Shown in pieces: positions 37,811 to 46,910 of a stretch of 64,000 nt of DNA. Below the pieces are notes generated by a model. That model was not told the DNA's origin. It did not search any database and saw only the letters and a program-made list of their open reading frames with translations. The number at the start of each line of letters is the position of its first letter. Position 1 is the first letter of the stretch. The position numbers were made by a program, and so were the translations under genes. Origin of the DNA: Thauera terpenica 58Eu (GTDB lineage: Bacteria; Pseudomonadota; Gammaproteobacteria; Burkholderiales; Rhodocyclaceae); the NCBI RefSeq assembly GCF_000443165.1, contig NZ_ATJV01000001.1, positions 62,001 through 126,000 of the forward strand. Reading direction: 5' to 3'.

Positions 37811-38992
37811 TTAACGGGTTTCGCTGAACAGCTCGCGGCCGACCAGCATGCGACGAATCTCGCTGGTGCCGGCGCCGATCTCGTACAACTTGGCGTCACG
37901 CCACAAACGGCCAGCTGCATAGTCATTGGTATAGCCCACGCCGCCCAGGGTCTGGATGGCTTCACCCGCCATCCAGGTGGCCTTTTCGGCTGTGTAGAGG
38001 ATGACGCCGGCCGCGTCCTTGCGCAGCGAGCGCGCATGATCGGCACGATCGCAAGCCTGGCCCACGGCGTAGGCATAGGCACGGCAGGCCGACCAGGTGG
38101 AGTAGAGGTCGGCGACCTTGCCCTGCATGAGCTGGAATTCGCCGATCGGGGTGTCGAACTGCTTGCGCTCGTGCAGATAGGGCACGACCACATCCATGCA
38201 CGCGGCCATGATGCCCAGCGGGCCGCCCGACAGCACAGCACGCTCGTAGTCCAGGCCCGACATCAGCACCTGCACGCCGCGGCCGATGTTGGCTTCACCG
38301 CCGAGCACGTTCTCGACCGGCACTTCGACGTCGTCGAAGTAGAGCGGGAAGGTGTTGGAGCCGCGCATGCCCAGCTTGTCCAGATGGGGGCCGTGGGAAA
38401 AGCCCTTCATGCCCTTCTCGATGATGAAGGCGGTGATGCCCTTGGCGCCGGCGTTGATGTCGGTCTTGGCATACACCACCAGAGTGTCGGCGTCGCCGCC
38501 GTTGGTGATCCACATCTTGGCGCCGTTGAGCACGAAGTGCCCACCCTTGCGGTCGGCACGCAGCTTCATCGACACCACGTCAGAGCCGGCATTGGGTTCC
38601 GACATTGCCAGCGCGCCGACCTGATCGCCCGAGATCAACCCGGGCAGATACTTCTGCTTCTGCGCCTCGGTGCCGTTGCGACGGATCTGGTTGATGCACA
38701 GATTGGAGTGCGCGCCGTAGGACAGACCCACCGAAGCAGAGGCGCGCGAGATCTCTTCCATCGCCACGATGTGGGCGAGGTAGCCCATGTCGGTGCCGCC
38801 GTACTCCTCACCCACCGTCATCCCGTGCACGCCAAGATCGCCAAGCTTCTTCCACAGGTCCGCGGGGAATTCGTTGCTGCGGTCGATCTCCGCCGCGCGC
38901 GGCGCGATCTCCGCGGCACAGAAGGCCTGCAGCGTGTCGCGCAGGGCGTCGATGGTCTCGCCGAGGTTGAAGTTCAGGCTGGGCACGTTCAT
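37811..38992 (-). CDS. ivd: Isovaleryl-CoA dehydrogenase
   Basis: 393 residues of the acyl-CoA dehydrogenase family. The catalytic base fits the isovaleryl type: Glu250 in [15 protein letters not shown], while the C-terminal site where other members have Glu is Gly ([10 protein letters not shown]). FAD-binding [13 protein letters not shown] and [11 protein letters not shown] are present. Oxidises isovaleryl-CoA to 3-methylcrotonyl-CoA, passing electrons to ETF. First gene of the minus-strand liu operon; 15 bp before mccB. Confidence 0.96.
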   Translation of the reverse strand: MNVPSLNFNLGETIDALRDTLQAFCAAEIAPRAAEIDRSNEFPADLWKKLGDLGVHGMTVGEEYGGTDMGYLAHIVAMEEISRASASVGLSYGAHSNLCINQIRRNGTEAQKQKYLPGLISGDQVGALAMSEPNAGSDVVSMKLRADRKGGHFVLNGAKMWITNGGDADTLVVYAKTDINAGAKGITAFIIEKGMKGFSHGPHLDKLGMRGSNTFPLYFDDVEVPVENVLGGEANIGRGVQVLMSGLDYERAVLSGGPLGIMAACMDVVVPYLHERKQFDTPIGEFQLMQGKVADLYSTWSACRAYAYAVGQACDRADHARSLRKDAAGVILYTAEKATWMAGEAIQTLGGVGYTNDYAAGRLWRDAKLYEIGAGTSEIRRMLVGRELFSETR

Positions 38993-39103
38993 GGGTGTCT
39001 CCTTCTTGAGGTTGTGCTGGCGCAGAGGGCTCGCAACGCAGATCCATTATGGACGGCGCATGCCCGACGATGAATGCAGATTAAGCGTAGAGCGTGATCG
39101 GTG

Positions 39104-39131
39104 CGTGCCATCAGGGTTGCAATTCGTGCCA
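39104..39131. promoter_or_regulatory. Direct repeats, possible AraC-type operator
   Basis: cgtgcca occurs at 39104-39110 and again at 39125-39131, exactly 21 bp apart (two helical turns), in the 160-bp gap between divergent ivd and the AraC-type gene. This spacing suits AraC-family half-sites, but the motif is short and could be chance. Confidence 0.3.
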
Positions 39132-39152
39132 CGCGGACTAGGATTGCGGCAC

Positions 39153-40241
39153 ATGAAAATCCTCGCCCCCTCTGCCGCCGAACTCAGCCGTGGCCGCGCC
39201 GCCACGCCGATCGCCTTCATCCGCGCGATCGTCCTTGGCTACCGCCTGCGCGGGATGGATCCGGCGAGCGCGCTGGCGCAGGCGCAGATCCCGCCAGCGC
39301 TGCTGGACGATCCGCAAGCGTGCGTGACCGCGGCGCAGATGGAGTTGTTGTCGGGCCTGGCGATGCAGGCACTCGACGACGAGGCGCTGGGCTGGTTCTC
39401 TCGCCGCCTGCCGTGGGGCAGCTACGGCATGCTGTGCCGGGCCTCGCTCAGCGCACCGACGCTGGAGGTCGCGCTCAAGCGCTGGTGTCGCCACCACCGC
39501 CTGCTCACCGAGGACATCGTGTTCGAGCTCGTCCCGCCGCGTCTTCAACAGCGCGCCAGCGCCACGATTCGCGTCATCGAACACCGCGCACTGGGCGAGC
39601 TGCGCGAGTTCTGCCTGGTCAGCACCCTGCGCTACCTGCTGGGCTACGCCTGCTGGCTGGTCGATTCGCGCATCGCGCTCACCGAGGCCGCCTTCCCCTT
39701 CCCTGCGCCGGCGCACGCCGAGGCCTACGCCTACCTGTTCGCCGGCCCGGCGCGCTTTTCCGCCCAGGCAGCGGCGATCAGCTTCGACGCGCGCTACCTG
39801 GCGCTGCCGGTGCGCCGCGACGAGAAGGCGCTGCAGACCATGTTGCAGCACGCGCTGCCACTCACCGTATTGCAATACCGCCGCGACCGCCTGCTCGTGC
39901 ACAGCGTCAGCCAGCTCCTCGCCGCTGACCCTGCCGCCGCTCACACCGCAGACGACATCGCCGCCCAACTCAACACCTCGGTACGCACGCTGCACCGGCA
40001 GTTGAAGGAGGAAGGTGTATCGCTGCAGCGCTTGAAGAACGAGGTGCGACGTGAGCGGGCAGTCGGGCTGCTACTGCAGACCGACAAGCCGGTGAAACAG
40101 GTGGCCGCAGCAGTCGGCTTTGACAGTGAGAAGAGCTTTGCGCGGGCGTTTCGGGAATGGACAGGGATGGCGCCAAGTGCTCTCAGGGCGGGCAAGCCCG
40201 AGCCGCCCGCACACCAACTGACGCCTGGACTCAGGCCGTGA
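39153..40241 (+). CDS. AraC-family transcriptional regulator, divergent to liu operon
   Basis: 362 residues from MKILAPSAAELSRG. The N-terminal two-thirds (about 20-215) is the arabinose-binding-like domain of OruR/ArgR-type regulators (IVLGYRLRGMDPASALAQAQIP, WGSYGMLCRASLSAPTL). The C-terminal AraC DNA-binding domain has TADDIAAQLNTSVRTLHRQLKEEG and VKQVAAAVGFDSEKSFARAFREWTG. Divergent placement suggests it controls isovalerate/leucine use. The 3' end overlaps the convergent OsmC gene by 11 bp. Confidence 0.92.
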   Translation: MKILAPSAAELSRGRAATPIAFIRAIVLGYRLRGMDPASALAQAQIPPALLDDPQACVTAAQMELLSGLAMQALDDEALGWFSRRLPWGSYGMLCRASLSAPTLEVALKRWCRHHRLLTEDIVFELVPPRLQQRASATIRVIEHRALGELREFCLVSTLRYLLGYACWLVDSRIALTEAAFPFPAPAHAEAYAYLFAGPARFSAQAAAISFDARYLALPVRRDEKALQTMLQHALPLTVLQYRRDRLLVHSVSQLLAADPAAAHTADDIAAQLNTSVRTLHRQLKEEGVSLQRLKNEVRRERAVGLLLQTDKPVKQVAAAVGFDSEKSFARAFREWTGMAPSALRAGKPEPPAHQLTPGLRP

Positions 40242-40686
40242 CCGGCGTGACCGTCACCTTCGAAGTGATCGAATGGGCGATGAAGCAGTTGCGGTGAGCG
40301 CTGGCGTGAAGTTTATCCAGCGCCTCGGCGTCAGGCTGATTGTCACCAGAGAAGCTCACCTGCGGTGACAAATCAATGCGGGTGACCGCCATGCGGCCTT
40401 CGGCGTTCTTTTCGAGATGGGCGACCGGATTGTCGACATAGCGCTCGACGCGAAGACCCTTGACTTCGGCAACGGCGAGAAACGTCAGCATGTGGCAGCT
40501 TGCGAGCGCAGTCAGCAACATCTGTTCGGGATCGGCCGCGTCGGGGTCACCCTTGTAGTCCACAGCCGAGGACAGCTTCACCGTCTGCCCACCGTTGAGT
40601 GTCGCCGCATGATTACGTGAAAAGGTGTCGGCTTCGGTCGGATGCGCCGCGCGCTGCCATTCGATCCTGCTGAGGTGCTGGGACAT
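40231..40686 (-). CDS. OsmC/Ohr family protein
   Basis: 151 residues. OsmC fold with both redox cysteines, ALASCHMLTFLAVAEVKG and AHRNCFIAHSI, which in family members reduce organic hydroperoxides. GGxxxxxSPE-like GDPDAADPEQMLLTALASC is the usual context. Single gene, convergent with the AraC-type gene. Whether it is OsmC, Ohr or the YhfA-type subgroup cannot be settled by eye. Confidence 0.88.
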   Translation of the reverse strand: MSQHLSRIEWQRAAHPTEADTFSRNHAATLNGGQTVKLSSAVDYKGDPDAADPEQMLLTALASCHMLTFLAVAEVKGLRVERYVDNPVAHLEKNAEGRMAVTRIDLSPQVSFSGDNQPDAEALDKLHASAHRNCFIAHSITSKVTVTPVTA

Positions 40687-40886
40687 GAGAGCTCCTTGCT
40701 GATGTTGAACCGGCGCGCCGAAGATGGCGGCGCGCCATGGGAGAAGCGTCCTATCTTAGGCGCAAAGCGGCAGTGGGCAAAACGCCTCATGCGCGAGCGC
40801 ATTCGCCCAAGCTCAGGCACGCGTTCAACACCGCGGGCTCAGCCAGATACAAGCGCCGCGCCTGGCCCTGCGAGGCCATCCGACGC

Positions 40887-41819
40887 TTACTTCACAGCAC
40901 CTGCCGCAGAGGGCACCACGGGCTCCAGCAACTGCACCTCGATACGCCCGGAGCGCATGTGCAGATCACGCTGCGGGAAGGGAATCTCGATGCCGGCCTT
41001 GCGCAGTTCGGTCTCCAACGCCCACAGGTAGGTGGCGGTGACGCGCCCGGGCGAGCGCAGGCCAACGATCCCGACCCAGACAACCAGCTGGAAGTCGAGG
41101 CTGCTTTGGCCCAGCGACACCAGCCACACTTCGGCGCTGCGAGTGCCCCCCTCGACCGTGAACTCGACGCTGCGGGCCGCAGCCAGGCCGGCCTCGCGCA
41201 CCCTGTCCTTGTCGCTGCCGTAGGCGACGCCAAAGGGGATATGCATGCGGCGGTACTGCTCACCATAGGTCCAGTTCACCACACGGCCGTTGATGAACTC
41301 GGAGTTGGGCACGATGACGTCGACGGCATCGTTGGTGGTGATGCGGGTGTAGCGCATGTTGATCTCGGACACGCGCCCCATCACCCCCGACTGCAGGTCG
41401 ACGAAATCACCGATCTTGAGTGTCTTCTCGAGCAGGATGACCAAGCCCGAAATCAGATTGCTGAAGATGCTCTGCATGCCGAAGCCGATACCGACGCCAA
41501 TCGCGCCGCCCATCAAGGCCAGGCTGCCGAGGTCGAAGCCGATGAAGTTCAGACCGATGATCGAGCCCAGGATCCAGATCAGGTAGCGCACGATGCGCCC
41601 GAGCGCGTATACGCCGGGCTCGCTCATCGATTTTCCGGCGCGGCTGCGGGAGATGTGCTGGATGCCGCGCTCGACGGCGAGCGCGCCCCACCAGGACAGG
41701 AGCAGCAAGACAACGAGGGCGACGATGCGCTCCGGCGTCACCTCGGTCTGACCGATGGTGAACCAACTCTGCGTGAGGAAGGCCCTGATTACCCCCCAGT
41801 AGCGATCGAGCGTTTCCAT
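40887..41819 (-). CDS. MscS-family mechanosensitive ion channel
   Basis: 310 residues. N-terminal helices (IVALVVLLLLSWWGALAVE; YLIWILGSIIGLNFIGF) are followed by the pore helix GSLALMGGAIGVGIGFGMQSI and the MscS beta domain LKIGDFVDLQSGVMGRVSEINMRYTRI and IVPNSEFINGRVVNWTY. Opens under membrane tension and protects against osmotic downshock. It is 9 bp downstream of the LapA-like gene, so probably co-transcribed. Confidence 0.93.
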   Translation of the reverse strand: METLDRYWGVIRAFLTQSWFTIGQTEVTPERIVALVVLLLLSWWGALAVERGIQHISRSRAGKSMSEPGVYALGRIVRYLIWILGSIIGLNFIGFDLGSLALMGGAIGVGIGFGMQSIFSNLISGLVILLEKTLKIGDFVDLQSGVMGRVSEINMRYTRITTNDAVDVIVPNSEFINGRVVNWTYGEQYRRMHIPFGVAYGSDKDRVREAGLAAARSVEFTVEGGTRSAEVWLVSLGQSSLDFQLVVWVGIVGLRSPGRVTATYLWALETELRKAGIEIPFPQRDLHMRSGRIEVQLLEPVVPSAAGAVK

Positions 41820-41828
41820 GCCTGAAGC

Positions 41829-42143
41829 TCAGTCGCCCACGGCACCAGCGGTACGCGACTTCCGATCATGCCCTTGGGGTAGAGCTGCGACTTGCGCCCC
41901 CGCATTGCCTTCGAGCTCGGAAATCCGCTGATTTGCGCTGCGGGCTTCGCGCGTCGCGCGCATGCGCGCGGGCAGCATCAGCGCGGTGCCGAGCAGCAGG
42001 CCGAGGACGAGGGCGCCGAGCAGGGCCCAGGCGAGCGCGATGTCGAGGGTCCACACGACGAAGGTGAGCGACACCGGGTGGATGTTCTGCAGACCGAATA
42101 CCACCGCCAGCACGGCAAGAATCGCAAGAAGTACGTTACGCAT
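41829..42143 (-). CDS. LapA-domain membrane protein (DUF1049)
   Basis: 104 residues from MRNVLLAILAVLAVVFGLQ; in-frame sequence further upstream is not conserved. Two membrane helices (5-20 and about 37-58) with the typical QNIHPVSLTFVVW between, then a short cytoplasmic coiled segment. The LapA (YciS) family helps lipopolysaccharide assembly with LapB; lapB is not adjacent here, so the same role is only presumed. Confidence 0.85.
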   Translation of the reverse strand: MRNVLLAILAVLAVVFGLQNIHPVSLTFVVWTLDIALAWALLGALVLGLLLGTALMLPARMRATREARSANQRISELEGNAGAQVAALPQGHDRKSRTAGAVGD

Positions 42144-42523
42144 GTTGATTGTCTCCGTATCGTCATTTTTTGGCCCACTCGCCCGCCAAAGACCGGCAGA
42201 CCTCTCGCCGCCACGATCGCGTCCTTGCGCAACGACGGCCAGGCGCGGCGCGCGCATCACACATTTACGCAGAAGCTCACATGCCACGAGATGAGCGGCA
42301 ACAAACTTTACACTTCGACGTCTGAAAGGGGGTAGTGGGTCGAGCCCGGGAAATACTCGCCCACACAGGATGCGCGTACCCAGGGGCGTCCGCCGCATGA
42401 GAACAATCACCGCAGGGGAAGCGTTCGCGTCAGGACTCGCCGCGGCACACGCACGGTGCAGATGCCTGACAGCATTCAGAGCGCGTGCTCAGCCTTCAGA
42501 TGGCCTGAAGGCCCTGGCTACGC
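42144..42523. other. Non-coding gap upstream of the LapA-like gene
   Basis: 380 bp. The region next to 42143 should hold the minus-strand promoter of the lapA-mscS pair. The plus-strand frame at 42370-42786 lacks a ribosome site and is Arg-rich, as expected of a frame antisense to the next gene. Nothing else is seen. Confidence 0.5.
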
Positions 42524-42952
42524 TCAGGTGCGCAGCACGCCGGGCTCACGTTGCCCCGGCGCGGTGGGTGCTTCCGCTTGACTTGGGCGCGCGCCGGCAT
42601 TGGCGCCGACCTGAGCCATGGCTTCGTACGACGCCAGTGCGCGTTGCGCGGAATAGCTGTTGCGCACGTCGCCGTTGGCAGCTGCGGCGCGCGCCTGCTC
42701 GATCGCACGCGCCTCCACCGTACCCTTGTCAGCGCTGGGCGTCGCTTGCGCGACAGATTCACCACGCGCACTTGCACTCAGGGTGACGACTGCACTGGGC
42801 TGCGTGCTCGCGCTGATGGTCGACTCAGGGGCTGTCGGGCCAGCCGCGGGCGCAGCCTGCGCCTCTTGCTGTGCGGCCTGGGACTGGCGCACGTCTGCTG
42901 GTCGCGTGAGCTCGCGAGCGACGGGGTTCATTCCAAGGGAAATTGCATCCAT
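42524..42952 (-). CDS. Low-complexity hypothetical protein (142 aa)
   Basis: 142 residues from MDAISLGMNPVARELT, with GAGG 8 bp upstream. The composition is dominated by Ala, Ser, Gln, Thr and Pro; there is no signal peptide or membrane helix and most of the chain is probably disordered. A short helix-like stretch (VEARAIEQARAAAANGDVRNSYSAQ, split here only for description as VEARAIEQARAAA then NGDVRNSYSAQ) may be the folded part. Codon pattern supports a real gene. No family recognised; it stands alone between lapA and the acyl-CoA dehydrogenase operon. Confidence 0.6.
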   Translation of the reverse strand: MDAISLGMNPVARELTRPADVRQSQAAQQEAQAAPAAGPTAPESTISASTQPSAVVTLSASARGESVAQATPSADKGTVEARAIEQARAAAANGDVRNSYSAQRALASYEAMAQVGANAGARPSQAEAPTAPGQREPGVLRT

Positions 42953-43180
42953 GACACAGGCCTCACTGACTGTTGCTGCAATCATTCGGGCGCATTTCGC
43001 CGGACCTTCATCAGCTACAGGAGAGCTTGTTCAAGCTCGTGCGGCTGATGATCGCACACCGGCCGACCTGCCGTCCGAGAACACCATCACGGCGGGCCAG
43101 ATGTGCTTGCTGCCGGCACGCCCGTCGAGGACGATGCCGGCAGCCCCGCTGCGCAAGGAGCACCTGCGGGAAGCTCGGTA

Positions 43181-44314
43181 TCAACCCGCCAGCGCGCGTC
43201 CGATCACCAGTTTCTGGATGTCGCTGGCACCTTCGTAGATCTGGCACACGCGCACATCACGATAGATGCGCTCGACCGGGAAGTCGGTGACATAGCCGTA
43301 GCCGCCATGCACCTGGATGGCGTCCGAGCACACACGCTCGGCCATTTCCGAGGCGAACAGCTTGGCCATCGAGGCTTCCTTCAGACAGGGGCGACCGGCA
43401 TCCTTCAGGCTGGCGGCGTGCCATACGAGCTGACGCGCAGCTTCGAGCTGGGTCGCCATGTCGGCGAGGCGGAAGTTGACCGCCTGGTGCTCGAAGATCG
43501 GCTTGCCGAAGCTCTCGCGCTCCAGTGCGTACTTGACCGCGGCCTCCAGCGCGGCACGCGCCATGCCCAGGCACTGCGCGGCGATGCCGATACGACCGGC
43601 TTCGAGATTGGCGAGCGCGATCTTGTAGCCCTGGCCTTCGTCGCCGATCATCGAGTCGGCCGGGATGCGGCAGTTCTCGAGCAGGATCTGCGTGGTGTCG
43701 GAGGCCTTCTGCCCCATCTTCTCTTCAATGCGGCCAACCTGGTAGCCGGGCGCATCCGCCGGCACCAGGAAGCAGCTGATGCCCTTCTTGCCCGCCGCCT
43801 TGTCGGTGACCGCAAACACGATCGCCATGTCGGCGTGCTTGCCCGAGGTGATGAACTGCTTCACCCCGTTGAGCACCCACTCGTCGCCCTCGCGCACCGC
43901 CGAGGTCCGGATGGCGGCAGCGTCCGAACCCACGTGCGGCTCGGTGAGGCAGAAGCAGCCGAGCTTTTCACCACGCGCCAGGGGCTTGAGCCAGGCTTCC
44001 TTTTGCGCGTCATTGCCGAAGCGGTTGAGGATGCCGCAGGGCAGCGAGTTCTGCACGCTGACGATGGTCGAGGTGGCACCGTCACCGGCGGCGATCTCTT
44101 CCAGCGTCAGCACCAGGCTCATGTAGTCCATGCCGGCGCCGTCCCATTCCTCGGGCACCACCATGCCGAGCGCGCCGAGCGCGGCGAGTTCATTGAGCGC
44201 TTCGCGCGGGAAAGTGTGGTTGCGGTCCCATTCGGCAGCAAAGGGGGCCAGGCGCTCCTGCGCGAAAGCGCGCATCGAGTCGCGAATGAGTTCCTGCTCG
44301 TCAGTCAGAATCAT
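43181..44314 (-). CDS. Acyl-CoA dehydrogenase (short/medium-chain type)
   Basis: 377 residues. FCLTEPHVGSDAAAIRT and KQFITSGKHADMAIVFAV are the FAD/substrate motifs; catalytic Glu361 lies in the C-terminal IYEGASDIQK, as in butyryl- and medium-chain enzymes and unlike isovaleryl-CoA dehydrogenase. It introduces a 2,3-double bond and feeds ETF. Last gene of the minus-strand operon with thiolase, GNAT-carbonic anhydrase and thioesterase. Confidence 0.93.
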   Translation of the reverse strand: MILTDEQELIRDSMRAFAQERLAPFAAEWDRNHTFPREALNELAALGALGMVVPEEWDGAGMDYMSLVLTLEEIAAGDGATSTIVSVQNSLPCGILNRFGNDAQKEAWLKPLARGEKLGCFCLTEPHVGSDAAAIRTSAVREGDEWVLNGVKQFITSGKHADMAIVFAVTDKAAGKKGISCFLVPADAPGYQVGRIEEKMGQKASDTTQILLENCRIPADSMIGDEGQGYKIALANLEAGRIGIAAQCLGMARAALEAAVKYALERESFGKPIFEHQAVNFRLADMATQLEAARQLVWHAASLKDAGRPCLKEASMAKLFASEMAERVCSDAIQVHGGYGYVTDFPVERIYRDVRVCQIYEGASDIQKLVIGRALAG

Positions 44315-44460
44315 GTGTTTACCTTTAGCGAAGCGACTCGCGCCGCTTCAATATTCATCAATTGGGAACACCACACGGCTGGCGGCGTCAGGGAGCATGG
44401 CGCCTGACAGCGCTGCCCGCGTCCCTTGGACCCGGTGCAGCGTCATCCGGCTCCGCACGA

Positions 44461-45672
44461 TCAGCCGCCGCAGCCCACCGCGGCTTCGACCTCGATCGCC
44501 ATTGCGGTTGCCTCGCCACCACCGATGCACAGGCTGGCCACACCACGCTTCAGACCACGCTTGCGCAGCGCGCCGATCAGCGTCACCAGGATGCGCGCGC
44601 CCGAAGCGCCGATCGGATGGCCCAACGCGCAGGCGCCACCATTGACGTTAACCTTGTCGTGCGGCAACTTCATCTCGTGCATCGCCGCCATGGTGACGAC
44701 CGCGAACGCCTCGTTGATCTCCCACAGATCGACCTCATCCGTGCTCCAGCCGGCCTTGGCCAGCACCTTCTGCATGGCACCCACCGGGGCGGTGGTAAAC
44801 AGCGCCGGCTCTTGTGCGTGGTTGGCGTGGCCGACGATGGTGGCAAGCGGCTTGAGGCCGAGCTTTTCGGCTGTCGATTTGCGCATCAGCACCAGCGCTG
44901 CCGCGCCGTCCGAGATCGAGCTGGAGTTCGCCGGCGTCACCGTGCCGTCCTTCTTGAAGGCCGGCTTCAGGCTGCCGATCTTCTCGATCTGGGCCTTGAG
45001 CGGCTGCTCATCGTGGTCGATGACAACATCGCCCTTGCGCCCCGACACGGTCACCGGCACCACTTCCCAGGCGAAGTCACCGCCCTTGATCGCCGCCTGC
45101 GCGCGCGTGGTCGAGGCAACGGCGAACTCATCCTGCGCCTCGCGCGTGAAGTTGAAGCTGGTCGCGCAATCCTCGGCAAAAGTGCCCATCAGGCGGCCCT
45201 TGCTCTCCTTGGAATAGCTGTCCTCAAGCCCGTCGAGGAACATGTGATCCATCATCTGGCCATGGCCCAGGCGGTAGCCGCCGCGCGCCTTGGGCAGCAG
45301 ATAGGGCGCATTGGACATCGACTCCATGCCGCCCGCGACCACGACCTCGCTGCTGCCGGCCAGGATCAGGTCATGCGCCAGCATCGCGGCTTTCATGCCG
45401 GAACCGCACACCTTGCTCACCGTGCTGCAGGCCACCGACAGCGGCAGGCCGGCGCCGATCGCAGCCTGGCGAGCGGGCGCCTGGCCCAGTCCGGCGGGTA
45501 GCACGCAGCCCATCATGACCTCCTGCACCTGCTCGGGCTGGAGACCGGCGCGCTCGACCGCGGCCTTGATGGCGATGGCGCCCAGCTGCGGCGCGGACAC
45601 GCTGGACAGATCACCCTGGAAGCCACCCAGCGGGGTGCGGGCGACGGAAACGATGACGACGGGATCGGACAT
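44461..45672 (-). CDS. Acetyl-CoA acetyltransferase (thiolase)
   Basis: 403 residues from MSDPVVIVSVARTPLGGF. Thiolase fold with nucleophile Cys89 in STVSKVCGSGMKAAM, then GGMESMSNAPYLLP, NVNGGACALGHPIGASGARI and the second Cys in CIGGGEATAMAIE. It condenses or cleaves acetoacetyl-CoA (AtoB/PhaA type); here it could finish leucine or fatty-acid breakdown or supply acetoacetyl-CoA for PHA. 146 bp before the acyl-CoA dehydrogenase, 37 bp after the fusion gene. Confidence 0.94.
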   Translation of the reverse strand: MSDPVVIVSVARTPLGGFQGDLSSVSAPQLGAIAIKAAVERAGLQPEQVQEVMMGCVLPAGLGQAPARQAAIGAGLPLSVACSTVSKVCGSGMKAAMLAHDLILAGSSEVVVAGGMESMSNAPYLLPKARGGYRLGHGQMMDHMFLDGLEDSYSKESKGRLMGTFAEDCATSFNFTREAQDEFAVASTTRAQAAIKGGDFAWEVVPVTVSGRKGDVVIDHDEQPLKAQIEKIGSLKPAFKKDGTVTPANSSSISDGAAALVLMRKSTAEKLGLKPLATIVGHANHAQEPALFTTAPVGAMQKVLAKAGWSTDEVDLWEINEAFAVVTMAAMHEMKLPHDKVNVNGGACALGHPIGASGARILVTLIGALRKRGLKRGVASLCIGGGEATAMAIEVEAAVGCGG

Positions 45673-45709
45673 GCAGTTCTCCTGTTGAATCCATTCTTTC
45701 AGATTGTGC

Positions 45710-46852
45710 TCAGCCTTCGAGCGCTTCGAGGGCCGCGGCATAGCGCGGCAAGAGATCTTCACTGCGGCTGAGATTCAGCCCCAGGTCGCGGATGACGCCG
45801 TCCTTCAGACCATAGATCCAGCCGTGCACGGTGAGGCACTGCCCGCGCTGCCAGGCGTCCTGCACGACAATCGTCTGCGCCACATTGGCGACCTGCTCGA
45901 TGACGTTGAGCTCGCACAAACGGTCGTGGCGCAGCTCGAGCGGCAAAGCGTCGACCTTACTGACATGGCGCAGATGCACGTCCTGCACGTGGCGCAACCA
46001 CAGATCGACCAGACCGACGCGATCGCGGTCGAGCGCAGCCTTGACGCCGCCACAGCCGTAATGCCCCACCACCATGATGTGCTTCACCTTCAACACGTCC
46101 ACCGCATACTGGATCACCGAGAGGCAGTTCAGGTCGGTATGCACCACCACATTGGCGATGTTGCGATGGACAAAGACCTCGCCCGGCAGCAGGCCAACGA
46201 TCTGGTTGGCGGGGACGCGCGAATCGGAGCAGCCGATCCAGAGATACTCGGGGTTCTGCAACTGCGCCAGCTTGCCGAAGAAACCGCCGTCGATCTGCTG
46301 CATCTGCCGCGACCAGGCTTGGTTGTAGTCAAACAGATGGAACAGGTTCTCGTTACACACCGCACCCTCGCACCACTGCGACAGGTCCAGTGTGAGGAAG
46401 ATCGTGCCCTCGATCGGTGTCGGGTAGTAGGCCGGCGCCTCGGTAAAGCCCAGCTCGCGGTAAAGCTTCACCGCAATCCGCATCATCGGCAGGGTGTCGA
46501 GCAGGATGCGCCGATAACCCAGCGCCTGCGCCGCCTTGATGGCTTGCAAGGCGAGCTGCCGTCCCAGACCGCGGCCACGCGCATCGGGGTCGACGTAGAG
46601 GCGCTTCATCTCGCAGACACCTTCGGAGAAGCGGCGGATCCCCACACAGCCTGCGGGCCGGCCATCGATCTCGGCGAAGAACAGGCGCCCATCGGCTTCG
46701 CCGTAGGCCCCTGGCAGATTCGCCAGTTCGTCGGCAAAACCCTGAAAGCTCAGGTCCACCCCCAGCCATGCGGCATAGTTGCGAAAGAATTGGCGCACGT
46801 GCTCCAACTCGGTGGTGTCAGATGCGCTCAGAGCGCGCAGACTCATACTCAT
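45710..46852 (-). CDS. Fusion: GNAT N-acetyltransferase + beta-carbonic anhydrase
   Basis: 380 residues in one uninterrupted frame, GAGGAGG before the ATG. Residues 1-155 are a GNAT domain: MKRLYVDPDARGRGLGRQLA has the acetyl-CoA loop (about 92-100) and KLYRELGF the C-terminal motif. Residues about 168-380 closely follow E. coli Can: GCSDSRVPA gives zinc ligand Cys208 and Asp210/Arg212, GHYGCGG gives His264 and Cys267, then CELNVIEQVANV and HGWIYGLKDG. Both halves look active. It would hydrate CO2 and acetylate an unknown amine. Lies between thioesterase and thiolase genes. Confidence 0.93.
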   Translation of the reverse strand: MSMSLRALSASDTTELEHVRQFFRNYAAWLGVDLSFQGFADELANLPGAYGEADGRLFFAEIDGRPAGCVGIRRFSEGVCEMKRLYVDPDARGRGLGRQLALQAIKAAQALGYRRILLDTLPMMRIAVKLYRELGFTEAPAYYPTPIEGTIFLTLDLSQWCEGAVCNENLFHLFDYNQAWSRQMQQIDGGFFGKLAQLQNPEYLWIGCSDSRVPANQIVGLLPGEVFVHRNIANVVVHTDLNCLSVIQYAVDVLKVKHIMVVGHYGCGGVKAALDRDRVGLVDLWLRHVQDVHLRHVSKVDALPLELRHDRLCELNVIEQVANVAQTIVVQDAWQRGQCLTVHGWIYGLKDGVIRDLGLNLSRSEDLLPRYAAALEALEG

Positions 46853-46910
46853 CCCCTTGCCTCCTCACCGTTGGAACAATCAGCGCTGGCACGCCCTGGC
46901 ACGCACTTGA

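Noticed and set aside
40712-40736. Two GGCGCGCC octamers 17 bp apart upstream of the OsmC gene
   Set aside because: Short GC palindromes are frequent at this base composition; no further symmetry or promoter relation supports an operator.
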